A DNA stretch of 64,000 nt from JAAYJT01 sp037446395 (GCA_037446395.1 JBBIIP010000011.1:1-64000); one strand, 5' to 3'; positions 42,363 through 51,772 are shown, counted from the first letter of the stretch. Numbers and translations are program-made. Notes: generated by a model from the letters alone, not told the origin.

Positions 42363-42726
42363 GCGAAGCCCAGTCATCTGTCGAAAGTGTTACACTCACG
42401 CGATCAATTTTTCCACCCAGCGGTGGATTGAGTTTTGAAATTTTAACCTCTGCATATTGTATTCCATGAAATTTTTGAATACAAGATTTAAGAATTCGGT
42501 GAGCGACATGTTCAAGGAGATGCGATTTTGTTTCCATTTCCATCTTAATAACATGATAAACTGTCATGTAGTTAATCGTGTCATGAAGATTATCACTCTC
42601 TTCTGCCCTACAGGTATCCGTTTCGAGTACTAAATCTACATTAAAACGTGTGCCAATCACCTGTTCTTCGGCAAAACAACCATGGTAGGCAAAAAATTCC
42701 ATTCCTTCAATTTCAATCAAAGCCAT
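42352..42726 (-). CDS. folB: Dihydroneopterin aldolase
   Basis: FolB cleaves dihydroneopterin to hydroxymethyl-dihydropterin in folate synthesis. The 124-residue protein begins MALIEIEGMEFFAYHGCFAEEQ, with the family's YHGxxxxE motif, then TINYMTVYHVI, LLEHVAHRIL and VKISKLNPPLGGKIDRVSV, whose lysine is the expected catalytic residue. It is the first gene of a reverse unit ending in tRNA-Cys. Confidence 0.95.
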   Translation of the reverse strand: MALIEIEGMEFFAYHGCFAEEQVIGTRFNVDLVLETDTCRAEESDNLHDTINYMTVYHVIKMEMETKSHLLEHVAHRILKSCIQKFHGIQYAEVKISKLNPPLGGKIDRVSVTLSTDDWASHGH

Positions 42727-42749
42727 TGTTTAATATTTTTGATGCACCG

Positions 42750-42757
42750 CAAATGTA
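42750..42757 (-). promoter_or_regulatory. -7 promoter element for folB
   Basis: Reads TACATTTG on the reverse strand, an exact TAnnTTTG match, 23 bp before the folB start. Confidence 0.55.
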
Positions 42758-42805
42758 GGAAAACTATTTTCTTCATTTTTAACTACCTAAACCAGTAAAC
42801 GTGTT

Positions 42806-44281
42806 ATGGAGCAGCTTGAAATTGATCTGGCCGTTGTCATGTTTATATATTTAGCCTTGCTCATAGGATGGGGGCTATATCAGGGAAGAAAAGTCAAGAC
42901 CAGCAGTGATTATTCAATCGCTGACAGGAAATTGCCCGGATGGGCAGCTGCCCTTTCTGAACGTGCCACAGGAGAATCTTCGTGGGCGCTGCTTGGGCTC
43001 CCCGGAGCAGCTTATGCTACAGGGCTCACCGAGCTTTGGACCGCCATAGGGTGTGTGTTGGGAATTATCACAGCCTGGGTTGCTTTGGCTTCCCGCTTGC
43101 GCGATGAAGCCGAAAAACACAGGGTTGAAACATTCACTCAATACCTTGCGGCACGACATGGCGAATCAGGACGCTGGATCAGGATCATCGGTAGTTTCGC
43201 GATTGTATTTTTTTTCTTTTTTTATATTGGTGCACAATTTCTGGGTGGTGGAAAAACCCTGTATACGCTGTTTGGTATAGAGCAAAAAACAGGAATGTTG
43301 ATAACTGCGGCGATTATCGTTCCGTATACCATTTATGGTGGCTTTCGAAGTGTTGTGTATACTGATGTGATTCAAGCTACCCTTATGATAATTACGCTTG
43401 TTGTTGGACCAATTATGGGATTGGTCTATCTGGCCAACCATCCCGACTTGTTTGCAGCAAACATTAGCAGCGCACTTGAAAAAGCCGGACCGGCCTATTC
43501 AACAATTACCGGCACCTTGTCAGGTTTTGCTGCAGGTGCTGTGATAGCCGGAGGCTTTTCGTGGTTTTTTGGCTATCTGGGAGGAATGCCGCAACTTAGC
43601 ATGCGATTTATGGCAATCAGCAGTCCAAGGCAGGCAAAAATAGCCCGAAACATTGGAGTTTCATGGACAGTCGTAGCTTATATTGGCGCATTGATGCTGG
43701 GCTATATCGGCATTGCTATTTTTGGACCAAATGCGCTTGCCGACAGGGAATTTGTAATGCCCGCCGTGATCATTCGCGTCTTTCCTCCTGTCGTTGCTGC
43801 AATTCTAATTACCGGGGCCATTGCGGCCATGATCTCAACAGCCGATTCATTGCTGATACTCTCAGCCACTGAGCTTTCAGAAAATCTGATAAAACCAGCC
43901 TTAAAAATGGATTCCAGCCGCAAATCTCGCTTGATCCAGAGTCGCATAATCACTGGCCTGCTGGCAATCATCGCCTTATTGCTTGCATACCTGTCGCCCG
44001 CAAAACTCATTTTTACATTGGTTGGATATGTTTGGGCGGGAATTGGCAGCACGTTTTCGGTAGTGATTCTACTCACACTTTTCTGGCATCGGTTTCATGG
44101 AAAAGCCGTGGTATGCACAATCATTGCCGGGTTGGTTTTCACAATCATCTGGGTAAGCACCGGACTGGACAAGCTAATTTCTGCGCGCGTCATGACGTTT
44201 ATTATTGCACTAATCACAGCAGTCCTTTGCTCATATATTTTGAAAAAAGAAACAAACGAAAATCAATCTGTAGGGCATTGA
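42806..44281 (+). CDS. Sodium:solute symporter, PutP type
   Basis: The 491-residue protein has about 13 membrane segments and matches the SSS family (sodium/proline PutP branch): SDYSIADRKLPGWAAALSE, ERATGESSWALLGLPG in the first helices, a YTDVIQATLMII segment, GGMPQLSMRFMA, and ISTADSLLILSATELSENL, which holds conserved Ser/Asp residues for sodium. Proline is the likely substrate but not proven. The start is 79 bp from the folB start, so the two genes are divergent. Confidence 0.93.
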   Translation: MEQLEIDLAVVMFIYLALLIGWGLYQGRKVKTSSDYSIADRKLPGWAAALSERATGESSWALLGLPGAAYATGLTELWTAIGCVLGIITAWVALASRLRDEAEKHRVETFTQYLAARHGESGRWIRIIGSFAIVFFFFFYIGAQFLGGGKTLYTLFGIEQKTGMLITAAIIVPYTIYGGFRSVVYTDVIQATLMIITLVVGPIMGLVYLANHPDLFAANISSALEKAGPAYSTITGTLSGFAAGAVIAGGFSWFFGYLGGMPQLSMRFMAISSPRQAKIARNIGVSWTVVAYIGALMLGYIGIAIFGPNALADREFVMPAVIIRVFPPVVAAILITGAIAAMISTADSLLILSATELSENLIKPALKMDSSRKSRLIQSRIITGLLAIIALLLAYLSPAKLIFTLVGYVWAGIGSTFSVVILLTLFWHRFHGKAVVCTIIAGLVFTIIWVSTGLDKLISARVMTFIIALITAVLCSYILKKETNENQSVGH

Positions 44282-44303
44282 ACTCGTATAAGCTGAATCC
44301 TCT

Positions 44304-44311
44304 TATTTTTG
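44304..44311 (+). promoter_or_regulatory. -7 promoter element for glnS
   Basis: TATTTTTG, exact TAnnTTTG match, 29 bp before the ATG at 44341; TTG at 44278-44280 may be the upstream element with a 23-bp spacer. Confidence 0.55.
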
Positions 44312-44340
44312 CATCAACGAACCCTAAAATCAAAAATCCG

Positions 44341-46044
44341 ATGAGCACTGTGGAATCTGAACCATATAAACCATCCCTGCATTTTATTCAATCAATTATC
44401 GAAGAGGACCTGCGTACAGGAAAAAACGAAAAACGCATCCATACACGTTTTCCTCCCGAACCGAATGGCTACCTTCACATTGGGCATGCAAAGTCTATTT
44501 GTCTCAATTTCGGGTTGGCCATTCAGTACAATGGCATGTGCAACCTACGCTTCGACGACACAAACCCGGTGAAAGAGGATGTTGAATACGTTGATTCGAT
44601 CCGTGAAGACGTTCATTGGCTTGGATTCGATTGGGAAGGGAGAGAATATTATGCCTCCGACTACTTTGAGCAGCTGTATGTTTTTGCTGTCGACATTATA
44701 AAACAAGGTAAGGCTTATGTGTGTGACCTCAGTGCCGAGCAAGTCAGTTCCGACCGGGGCACCCCGACTCGGCCGGGTAATCCCAGCCCTTACCGAAACC
44801 GCAGCATTGAAGAAAATCTGGATCTTTTCATGCGTATGCGCAATGGTGAATTTGCCGAAGGGTCTCGGGTGCTTCGGGCAAAAATTGATATGGATTCGCC
44901 AAATATGCATATGCGCGATCCAATCATGTATCGAATTCTTTTTGCACATCATCACCGAACAGGCGACAAATGGTGCATCTATCCAACCTATGATTATGCC
45001 CACGGACAAAGCGATTTCATCGAAGGCATCACGCACTCCATTTGCACCCTTGAGTTTGAAGTGCACCGCCCGCTCTACGACTGGTTTCTCGACCAAATTG
45101 TTGAACCAAATTTTTATCGTCCGCGACAGATTGAATTTGCCAGGTTAAATCTTAGCTATACCGTGATGAGCAAACGAAAATTGCTCGAACTTGTTAAAAA
45201 CAACTACGTTTCGGGGTGGGACGATCCGCGTTTGCCAACCATATGCGGCTTGCGCCGCAGAGGATATACCGCCGAATCAATCAGATATTTCGCGGATAAA
45301 ATCGGTGTGGCCAAACGCGACAACACAATTGATGTAGCCTTGCTCGAGCACAGCATACGCGAAGACCTGAATAAGAGAGCCTTACGACGAATAGCCGTGT
45401 TAAACCCTGTCAAGCTCATCATTGATAATTATCCGGAAAATAAGATTGAAATGCTTGAGGCCGTAAACAACCCCGAAGACCCATCTGCCGGAACAAGACA
45501 ACTACCTTTTTCAAGGGAAATTTTTATCGAGCGCGACGATTTTATGGAGGACCCTTCGGCTAAATTCTTCAGGCTTAGCCCCGGAAACGAAGTAAGGTTG
45601 AAATATGCCTATATCATCAGGTGTGAAAAGGTGATTAAAGACCCGGTAACTGGAGCAATCCTTGAAATCCGCTGCACATACGATCCGGAAACACGCAGTG
45701 GCTTACCCAACAGCAACCGCAAAGTAAAAGGCACAATTCACTGGCTTTCCGCTTCACATGCCAGGCTCGCGGAAATCAGACTCTTTGATCGGCTCTTTAA
45801 TGTTGAAGACCCCGATAGCGGAGAAGGTGCCAATGATTACAAGACCCACCTCAATCCGGATTCGCTGCAAATTATTAAAGGCTTTGTAGAAGACACATTT
45901 AAAGGCGCCAAAGCATTGGATAAATTTCAATTTGAGAGGCTGGGCTATTTCTGTATTGATTATGACAGCAGTGATAAGCAACTCGTATTTAATCGCACCA
46001 TTGCATTAAAAGACTCATGGGCGAAGATTGAAAAAAAGCAATAA
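44341..46044 (+). CDS. glnS: Glutamine--tRNA ligase
   Basis: GlnRS charges tRNA-Gln directly. The start at 44341 gives 567 residues, the normal length; an in-frame start much further upstream would lie inside the symporter gene and before the promoter, so it is rejected. HIGH is at residues 46-49 in PEPNGYLHIGHAK, and the KMSKS counterpart VMSKRK is near residue 275. The C-terminal two beta-barrels are complete to ALKDSWAKIEKKQ. A tRNA-Gln gene follows 47 bp downstream on the same strand, which is an unusual direct pairing of synthetase and substrate. Confidence 0.97.
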   Translation: MSTVESEPYKPSLHFIQSIIEEDLRTGKNEKRIHTRFPPEPNGYLHIGHAKSICLNFGLAIQYNGMCNLRFDDTNPVKEDVEYVDSIREDVHWLGFDWEGREYYASDYFEQLYVFAVDIIKQGKAYVCDLSAEQVSSDRGTPTRPGNPSPYRNRSIEENLDLFMRMRNGEFAEGSRVLRAKIDMDSPNMHMRDPIMYRILFAHHHRTGDKWCIYPTYDYAHGQSDFIEGITHSICTLEFEVHRPLYDWFLDQIVEPNFYRPRQIEFARLNLSYTVMSKRKLLELVKNNYVSGWDDPRLPTICGLRRRGYTAESIRYFADKIGVAKRDNTIDVALLEHSIREDLNKRALRRIAVLNPVKLIIDNYPENKIEMLEAVNNPEDPSAGTRQLPFSREIFIERDDFMEDPSAKFFRLSPGNEVRLKYAYIIRCEKVIKDPVTGAILEIRCTYDPETRSGLPNSNRKVKGTIHWLSASHARLAEIRLFDRLFNVEDPDSGEGANDYKTHLNPDSLQIIKGFVEDTFKGAKALDKFQFERLGYFCIDYDSSDKQLVFNRTIALKDSWAKIEKKQ

Positions 46045-46072
46045 ACCCAAACACGGGAATATCTAAAATTGT

Positions 46073-46080
46073 TAATTTCG
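46073..46080 (+). promoter_or_regulatory. Possible -7 element for tRNA-Gln
   Basis: TAATTTCG, one base from TAnnTTTG, 11 bp before the tRNA. The same octamer occurs upstream of leuS and ftsX. Confidence 0.4.
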
Positions 46081-46091
46081 CATTCCGAAAT

Positions 46092-46167
46092 TGTCCGATG
46101 GTGTAACTGGCAACACGTCTGACTCTGGATCAGAAGACTCTAGGTTCGAGCCCTAGTCGGACAACCA
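46092..46167 (+). tRNA. tRNA-Gln (CTG)
   Basis: The acceptor arms TGTCCGA and TCGGACA pair fully. The anticodon stem TCTGA/TCAGA encloses the loop CTCTGGA with anticodon CTG, which reads CAG. The T-arm is CTAGGTTCGAGCCCTAG. The 73-nt body is followed by an encoded CCA at 46165-46167. It may be co-transcribed with glnS or use the element at 46073. Confidence 0.95.
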
Positions 46168-46174
46168 CGAAACC

Positions 46175-46213
46175 GACCATTCATCTGATGATCATCAATG
46201 GTCGTGGTTTTTT
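46175..46213 (+). terminator. Terminator after tRNA-Gln
   Basis: GACCATT at 46175-46181 pairs with AATGGTC at 46197-46203; an outer AACCAC (46163-46168), which includes the tRNA 3' end, can pair with GTGGTT at 46204-46209. A T-run follows to 46213. Confidence 0.8.
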
Positions 46214-46311
46214 ATATGCAGCCGTTCTGGAAAAGAAGCATTGACCCGCATCAGTCAGAAATTTTCTACTTTTAAGCCATATTAATTTAATGCTAGCAAA
46301 ATCAAAACCAA

Positions 46312-47004
46312 ATGCGGGGGTTGTTTGATGATTTTTTATCGCTATTTTATCCGCAGGTTTGCCAGGCCTGTGGCAATACACTCTATCGAAACGAAGAGGT
46401 GATTTGTACATACTGCAAGTTCCATTTGCCTAAAACAAACTTTCATCTACACCCCGATAATGAACTTGCAAAAGTATTTTGGGGGCGTGTGAGGCTTGAA
46501 AATGCAACCGCATTGTATTTCTTTACCAAAGCCGGAAAAGTTCAGCATTTATTGCATCAGTTGAAATATAAAAACAAGCCGGAAATCGGAATATTTCTTG
46601 GAAAATATCTTGGATCAGAGCTCATTAAACATCAGGCGTTTCAATCAATAAACTCAGTGATTCCGGTACCGCTGCATAAAAAAAAGAAAAAAATACGAGG
46701 CTTTAATCAAAGCGAAATGTTTGCTATGGGCCTTTCCCAGGCCATGAAGATTCCTGTCGAAACAAGCAATTTAATCCGAACCCAGGCATCGGAAACGCAA
46801 ACAAGAAAAAGCCGGTTCAAACGGTGGGAAAACGTGAAAGAGATTTTTACGGTTACAAACCCATCCGCCATTGAAGGAAAACATATTTTGTTGGTTGATG
46901 ATGTGGTTACCACTGGCGCTACCCTCGAGGCTTGTGCATCCAAACTGCTTGAAATACAGAATGTACGCGTCAGCATCGCATCAATTGCATGCACCTTTAG
47001 CTAA
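46312..47004 (+). CDS. comF: ComF family phosphoribosyltransferase-like protein
   Basis: ComF proteins are needed for DNA uptake in transformable bacteria; in Bacteroidota they are widespread without proof of competence. The 230-residue protein has a double zinc ribbon with C17, C20, C32 and C35 (VCQACG and ICTYC), and a C-terminal phosphoribosyltransferase fold with VIPVPLHKKKKKIRGFNQSE and the PRPP loop ILLVDDVVTTGAT near 193. It is convergent with the next gene, 5 bp between stops. Confidence 0.92.
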   Translation: MRGLFDDFLSLFYPQVCQACGNTLYRNEEVICTYCKFHLPKTNFHLHPDNELAKVFWGRVRLENATALYFFTKAGKVQHLLHQLKYKNKPEIGIFLGKYLGSELIKHQAFQSINSVIPVPLHKKKKKIRGFNQSEMFAMGLSQAMKIPVETSNLIRTQASETQTRKSRFKRWENVKEIFTVTNPSAIEGKHILLVDDVVTTGATLEACASKLLEIQNVRVSIASIACTFS

Positions 47005-47009
47005 CCTCG

Positions 47010-49679
47010 CTAGAGCCTTCCGCCAAGCACAGCCGTTTTTTTGTACTGTTTCAAATTGCCAAGCAAATCATAGGTTTCGATCATTATCACATAATATCCT
47101 ATCGAAGCCTTTTCGTTTTTGTCGCTGATTCCATCCCAGGTATAATTACCAGATTTCCCCAATAATTGATTTTGAATCAACCGTCGAATCATACGCCCGT
47201 TTATGTCGAAAATTACAATAGTAGCTACATGGCCTGACTCTGGAAAATTGTAGCTGATGTTGAGCACATCGTTGTACCCGTCGTTATCCGGAGAAAATAT
47301 TTCAGGGCTTAAACTAAATGCGTCCTCTCCTGCAATTGCAGCAAGATACTGTGAGTTCCGGTAGGCTGGTGTGCCATATCCTGATCCTGAAGATGCTGAA
47401 TGCCAGTTGGTTTTATCATTCGAAGGGCGATTGAAGTCTATCCTTTCGAGTGAAACACCCTTATAAGTGTTAAGGAGCGAAAAATGCATTTTTTCAGAAT
47501 AAACCACGCGGTCAATGATGGCTTCGTTCAGGTCGCTCAAAACAGCCACGCCACTCGTGTTCGAAAACAATGGCAAGGAACCAACTTTAACTATTCCGCC
47601 CGGATTAGTGGTCATATAGTATTTCCTGACTTGGTCTGGCGTAGTAGTAATTGCAATATAATCTTCCGGAAAGATAAGATAACCATTGGAAGCTATTTCC
47701 TTAACCGAAGTGAGCTGATTGAGAATGGTATCCTGAGATGATATTCTAAGTTGCCGCAGGTCAATTACTTTTTGCGACCGGTTATAAATTTCAATATAAT
47801 CATCGCAACCGGATGGCGGGTTAAACAGAATCTCATTGATCACAAGGTCGTTTGGAGCAGCAGCCTGGGGCATGGCAAATCGTTTTGAACTGTTGGCTTT
47901 CATCAGATTTCCAGCGCAGTCGGCAAGTTGCTGCACAATCCTAAGAGTATAAATAGTTGACTGGGCGAAGGATTTGGAAAACGATAATGTTACCGCATCA
48001 AAAACCGGATCATTGGAAGTGGCAGAAACAGGATTACCAATTTCCTGATCAACATTAAAAACCATCAGGTTTGTAAGCAGCTGACGGCTCATCTTTTCAG
48101 TAAAATAGACAATAATTGAACGGCTGTCGCTGATCACAACACGATCAATTTCAGGTGCTTTGGTATCGGGATTTTTTGCAATTACAGAGTTTTGTCTTCC
48201 GGGCGTGCCGCCACCCAGGTCTTTTGAGGCAGTATAATTCATGGCTTCGCCGCACGGATTGAGTGGATCAATCATTTCGAGCGACCAACCCCCGTCTTTT
48301 TTTGCCGTACTGCCATACCATTCGTCGGTATACGACACTGAGTGCATGACATTGCCCTGTGGATCGTAGATACTGATTGTGGCACCTGCATTAGTAAGGG
48401 CCGTCGAAGACAACCCCTCCACAGTTACTGCGGTTCCAAATGCTTGCAAATCGTTGGTGGCCAAATAATTGCATAGAATCAAATAACCCTTCGGCCCAAT
48501 GTTAACGTCGGGCAGCGTACGGCGGGTGCTGCCATGCTGAAATATCCAGCCCGAAAGATTGATAGGAAATGCTGTAGTATTGTGAAGTTCAATATATTCA
48601 TGGGCCGGTAAGCCAACCACCGGGGTGGGATCGGCCATAAATTCGCTGATAACCACATCAAAGACCAGGGGACGATAGAATAAAAACTCTGCCTGTGTGG
48701 CAGGCATAATGTTTCCGGCAAGATCTGTAATGTTTGTGATCGTGAGAGTGTGTTGAACGCCACTCACAAAGGAATTCGTGAATAAAAGAGTTACATGTGC
48801 AGGAGTTGCTCCAACTGTTGCCGAAACAGGATTGCCGATGTTATTGTTGACAAAATAATTTGCAGGGTTCAATGCGATTTGCTGATTGAGCACCTCATTA
48901 AAGGTCAAAGACAAACTATTTGGGCTTATCACTCTTACGTTTGATAGCTGAGGAGGCTGGTTATCAATAATTTCCGGACCAACATATACGTTGTCGAAAA
49001 AGAAATTTTTAATGTTGCTCACAGTGTATTGGCAATAAAACCCAAAGTGACCACCCGGGGCAAACGTGTTATCGGTTCCGGAAGCTTCGGGCTGGTAAAG
49101 GCCTGTGTTGGTTGGATCGGCATAGATGGTCCATAAGCCCGTGGGAGTGCGCACTACCCTAACCGAAATTGCGAACGCATTGGCAATCAGGGCGGGTGTT
49201 CCCCGGCAGATACTTGTGGCTATTGTTCCCTGCTTTTTAAAAAGCTCGATGGCATCATTGGCAAGATTCTCGCCAAAACGAAGATAATATCCGTTCAACG
49301 CCTCGTTGAGGTTGGGATTGTTGCTCACAAGATAAACCTCGGAAAAATTACTTGCCGATGGACTAAAATTCAAGCGGATCCAAAAACGCCATTCAATTGC
49401 ACCCGAAAGACTGTAAGGAGTTGTTAACCATGCGCTTCCTGCTTCTGTATCGTTAAGTTGAAGCTGCAAACTTGTGTTTACAATAAATTTTTGTGTGCCG
49501 CCTACCCATTGTGGATTTTGGGTGAAGTTACCATCGGAAAAATTATCAACTATCTGCACCTGTGCCTTAAGAGAGCTCATAGACAGATAGAATGATGCGA
49601 AGCACAAAAAGACAATAATTTTTAAGCAACTTCCTGCATCTTTAACAAGACCCATCCCTGTATTTGTTTTTAAAAGCAT
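47010..49679 (-). CDS. Secreted lamin-tail-domain protein with FlgD/T9SS-like tail
   Basis: The 889-residue protein starts at 49679 with a hydrophobic segment (KIIVFLCFASFYLSM) and a signal cleavage near LKAQ; an ATG 24 bp in is an alternative. Order of parts: a concanavalin-like beta-sandwich (about 40-220), an Ig-like domain (about 240-320, LSNVRVISPNSLSLTFNEVL), a first lamin-tail domain (about 330-450, VVISEFMADPTPVVG), a second Ig-like domain, a second lamin-tail domain (about 610-720, LVINEILFNPPSG, DDYIEIYNR), and a C-terminal module beginning FSPDNDGYNDVLNISY with GIGYYVIMIETYDLLGN-type strands, close to FlgD and CHU_C tails used by T9SS. Export to the surface is likely; function is unknown. 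Confidence 0.82.
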   Translation of the reverse strand: MLLKTNTGMGLVKDAGSCLKIIVFLCFASFYLSMSSLKAQVQIVDNFSDGNFTQNPQWVGGTQKFIVNTSLQLQLNDTEAGSAWLTTPYSLSGAIEWRFWIRLNFSPSASNFSEVYLVSNNPNLNEALNGYYLRFGENLANDAIELFKKQGTIATSICRGTPALIANAFAISVRVVRTPTGLWTIYADPTNTGLYQPEASGTDNTFAPGGHFGFYCQYTVSNIKNFFFDNVYVGPEIIDNQPPQLSNVRVISPNSLSLTFNEVLNQQIALNPANYFVNNNIGNPVSATVGATPAHVTLLFTNSFVSGVQHTLTITNITDLAGNIMPATQAEFLFYRPLVFDVVISEFMADPTPVVGLPAHEYIELHNTTAFPINLSGWIFQHGSTRRTLPDVNIGPKGYLILCNYLATNDLQAFGTAVTVEGLSSTALTNAGATISIYDPQGNVMHSVSYTDEWYGSTAKKDGGWSLEMIDPLNPCGEAMNYTASKDLGGGTPGRQNSVIAKNPDTKAPEIDRVVISDSRSIIVYFTEKMSRQLLTNLMVFNVDQEIGNPVSATSNDPVFDAVTLSFSKSFAQSTIYTLRIVQQLADCAGNLMKANSSKRFAMPQAAAPNDLVINEILFNPPSGCDDYIEIYNRSQKVIDLRQLRISSQDTILNQLTSVKEIASNGYLIFPEDYIAITTTPDQVRKYYMTTNPGGIVKVGSLPLFSNTSGVAVLSDLNEAIIDRVVYSEKMHFSLLNTYKGVSLERIDFNRPSNDKTNWHSASSGSGYGTPAYRNSQYLAAIAGEDAFSLSPEIFSPDNDGYNDVLNISYNFPESGHVATIVIFDINGRMIRRLIQNQLLGKSGNYTWDGISDKNEKASIGYYVIMIETYDLLGNLKQYKKTAVLGGRL

Positions 49680-49748
49680 TGATGTAGTAATTGGTGTAAA
49701 TTTCTATTCGAACCTGCCGGGCTATTTTAGGAAAGCATATTTTCGGCA

Positions 49749-49780
49749 TTGGTTCTGAACCGGTAAATGTAGTAATTTTG
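49749..49780 (+). promoter_or_regulatory. Promoter of asd
   Basis: TTG at 49749-49751, a 21-bp spacer and TAATTTTG at 49773-49780, an exact match, ending 33 bp before the ATG at 49814. Confidence 0.7.
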
Positions 49781-49813
49781 CTGGTATAAATCCCATCACA
49801 ACAATACACAGAC

Positions 49814-50806
49814 ATGAAATTCGCAGTTGTTGGGGCCACTGGCCTGGTCGGAAGCGTGATTATTAAAGTACTTGAAGAAAACCGATACTTTGATAAATCA
49901 AACATCATCGAATTTATTCCGGTTGCATCTGAGACATCGGTCGGAAAATCCATTCTTTTTAATTCGGCTTCTCACCGTGTTGTTGGTATGGCTGAAGCAA
50001 TTTCGCGCCGACCCGACATTGCTATTTTTTCGGCTGGCGCCAGCACCTCACTACAATGGGCAAAAGCTTTTACAGAAACAGGCACCACAGTTATAGATAA
50101 TTCATCGGCATGGCGCATGTACGACGATATACCGCTGGTTGTTCCAGAAGTTAATCCCCACACGATTAAGTTAAACGATAAGATAATCGCTAATCCAAAT
50201 TGTTCCACCATCCAATTGGCTTTAGTACTCGCTCCGCTGCATCGAAAATACAAGGCAAAACGCCTGGTCATCTCAACCTATCAGTCGGTCACCGGATCGG
50301 GCAGCAGGGGAGTAAACCAGCTTCGGGCCGAACGCCTTGATATGTTCACAGGGCAAACAAGAGCTTATCCGCATCGCATTGATCTGAATCTAATTCCACA
50401 TGGAGGCGATTTTATGGACAATGGTTATACAAGCGAAGAGATTAAGTTGGTGCATGAAACGCGTAAAATATTAGAAGATAAGGCGTTACAAATCACCTCA
50501 ACGGTGGTGCGGGTACCCGTTTATGGAGGGCACTCCGAATCAGTTAACATTGAGTTTTACAATGATTTTGACCTTGATGATGTGAAAAACATCCTTGCAA
50601 AAAGCAATGGAATCGTTGTTCTGGACGATCCAAAAAACGCAATATACCCCATGCCTTTTGATGCCGAAGGCAAAGACGAAGTTTTTGTTGGCCGCTTGCG
50701 TCGCGACAATTCTTGCTCCAATTCCTTAAATTTATGGATCGTGGCCGACAACCTGCGCAAAGGGGCCGCTACCAATGCCGTACAGATAGCTGCCATCTTG
50801 AAATAG
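49814..50806 (+). CDS. asd: Aspartate-semialdehyde dehydrogenase
   Basis: This enzyme reduces aspartyl phosphate to the semialdehyde, the branch point for lysine/diaminopimelate, threonine and methionine. The 330-residue protein has the nucleotide fold VVGATGLVGSVIIKVL at the start, the active cysteine in ANPNCSTIQLAL near residue 130, and the residues YQSVTGSGSRGVNQL. A GGHSESVNIEF segment holds the catalytic histidine region. It has its own promoter and ribF follows 16 bp later, so the two are co-transcribed. Confidence 0.97.
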   Translation: MKFAVVGATGLVGSVIIKVLEENRYFDKSNIIEFIPVASETSVGKSILFNSASHRVVGMAEAISRRPDIAIFSAGASTSLQWAKAFTETGTTVIDNSSAWRMYDDIPLVVPEVNPHTIKLNDKIIANPNCSTIQLALVLAPLHRKYKAKRLVISTYQSVTGSGSRGVNQLRAERLDMFTGQTRAYPHRIDLNLIPHGGDFMDNGYTSEEIKLVHETRKILEDKALQITSTVVRVPVYGGHSESVNIEFYNDFDLDDVKNILAKSNGIVVLDDPKNAIYPMPFDAEGKDEVFVGRLRRDNSCSNSLNLWIVADNLRKGAATNAVQIAAILK

Positions 50807-50822
50807 TGCCGTTTTAAATTTT

Positions 50823-51770
50823 GTGCCGGTGAATGTTTATGAAGGATTAAAAATACCGCCCCAATCAAAGAAAACGATTGTGTCAGTGGGGAGCTTCGAC
50901 GGTGTACACCTTGGACATAAGGCATTGATTAACCGATTGAAAGATGTTGGGGAGCAATATAACTCCAAAACTATATTGGTAACATTTGACTTGCCACCAC
51001 GATTCGTGCTGAGCCAGAACAAGCAATTTAAACTTCTCAATACACTCGACGAAAAACTTTCTAGTTTCAAAAACGCCGGCATTGATAGCGTTTGGATAAT
51101 TCCATTCACAAATGAGTTGGCCGAGTTGAGCCACAACAGGTTTGTCGAAGAATATCTGGCCGGAAGGGCAGGGGTGGGGCATTTGGTAATCGGGCATGAC
51201 CATTCATTCGGAAAAGAAAAAAAAGGCAACTATCACGACTTGTTAAGGCTTTCGCATCAACTTGGGTTTAGCATTGAACAAGTTGCAGCATATAAGATCG
51301 AAGGCACAATTGTTAGCTCAAGCCATATCAGGGAATTATTATTGGATGGCAACCTCGTCGCGGCCAACCGTATGCTTGGTTATCTATTTCGCCTCAGCGG
51401 AAGAGTGGTGCGCGGTAACCAGATTGGAAAGCTCATCGGGTTTCCCACCGCAAATTTAAGCCTCAGCGATCCAAATAAACTTATTCCTTCCACGGGGGTA
51501 TATGCCTGCCTGGTCGAATGGAGAAATCAAACATTTTATGGAATGAGCAATATTGGTTTCAGGCCAACCCTCAATGCACATCAGCTAACCATCGAAGCCC
51601 ACATTTTTGACTTTGATCAGGATATTTACAATGACACAATCACGTTGAAATTGGTGCAGAAGATTCGGAACGAAATTAAATTCGGAAGCCTCCAACTTCT
51701 TAAAAAACAACTGTATACCGACCAACGTACCATAAAGGAGTTGTTTAAAAATCAGCCGCCACCCACCTAA
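50823..51770 (+). CDS. ribF: Bifunctional riboflavin kinase/FAD synthetase
   Basis: RibF phosphorylates riboflavin to FMN and adenylylates it to FAD. The frame opens with GTG at 50823 (MPVNVYEGLK); a second in-frame GTG lies 6 bp later. The 315-residue protein has the N-terminal adenylyltransferase domain with SFDGVHLGHKALI near residue 23, and HLVIGHDHSFGKE near 120. The C-terminal kinase domain has GNQIGKLIGFPTANL near 199 with the PTAN motif. It follows asd closely. Confidence 0.95.
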   Translation: MPVNVYEGLKIPPQSKKTIVSVGSFDGVHLGHKALINRLKDVGEQYNSKTILVTFDLPPRFVLSQNKQFKLLNTLDEKLSSFKNAGIDSVWIIPFTNELAELSHNRFVEEYLAGRAGVGHLVIGHDHSFGKEKKGNYHDLLRLSHQLGFSIEQVAAYKIEGTIVSSSHIRELLLDGNLVAANRMLGYLFRLSGRVVRGNQIGKLIGFPTANLSLSDPNKLIPSTGVYACLVEWRNQTFYGMSNIGFRPTLNAHQLTIEAHIFDFDQDIYNDTITLKLVQKIRNEIKFGSLQLLKKQLYTDQRTIKELFKNQPPPT

Positions 51771-51772
51771 GC

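Noticed and set aside
44032..44340. Long N-terminal extension of glnS
   Set aside because: It would lie inside the symporter gene and upstream of the glnS promoter; the added residues have no similarity to GlnRS.
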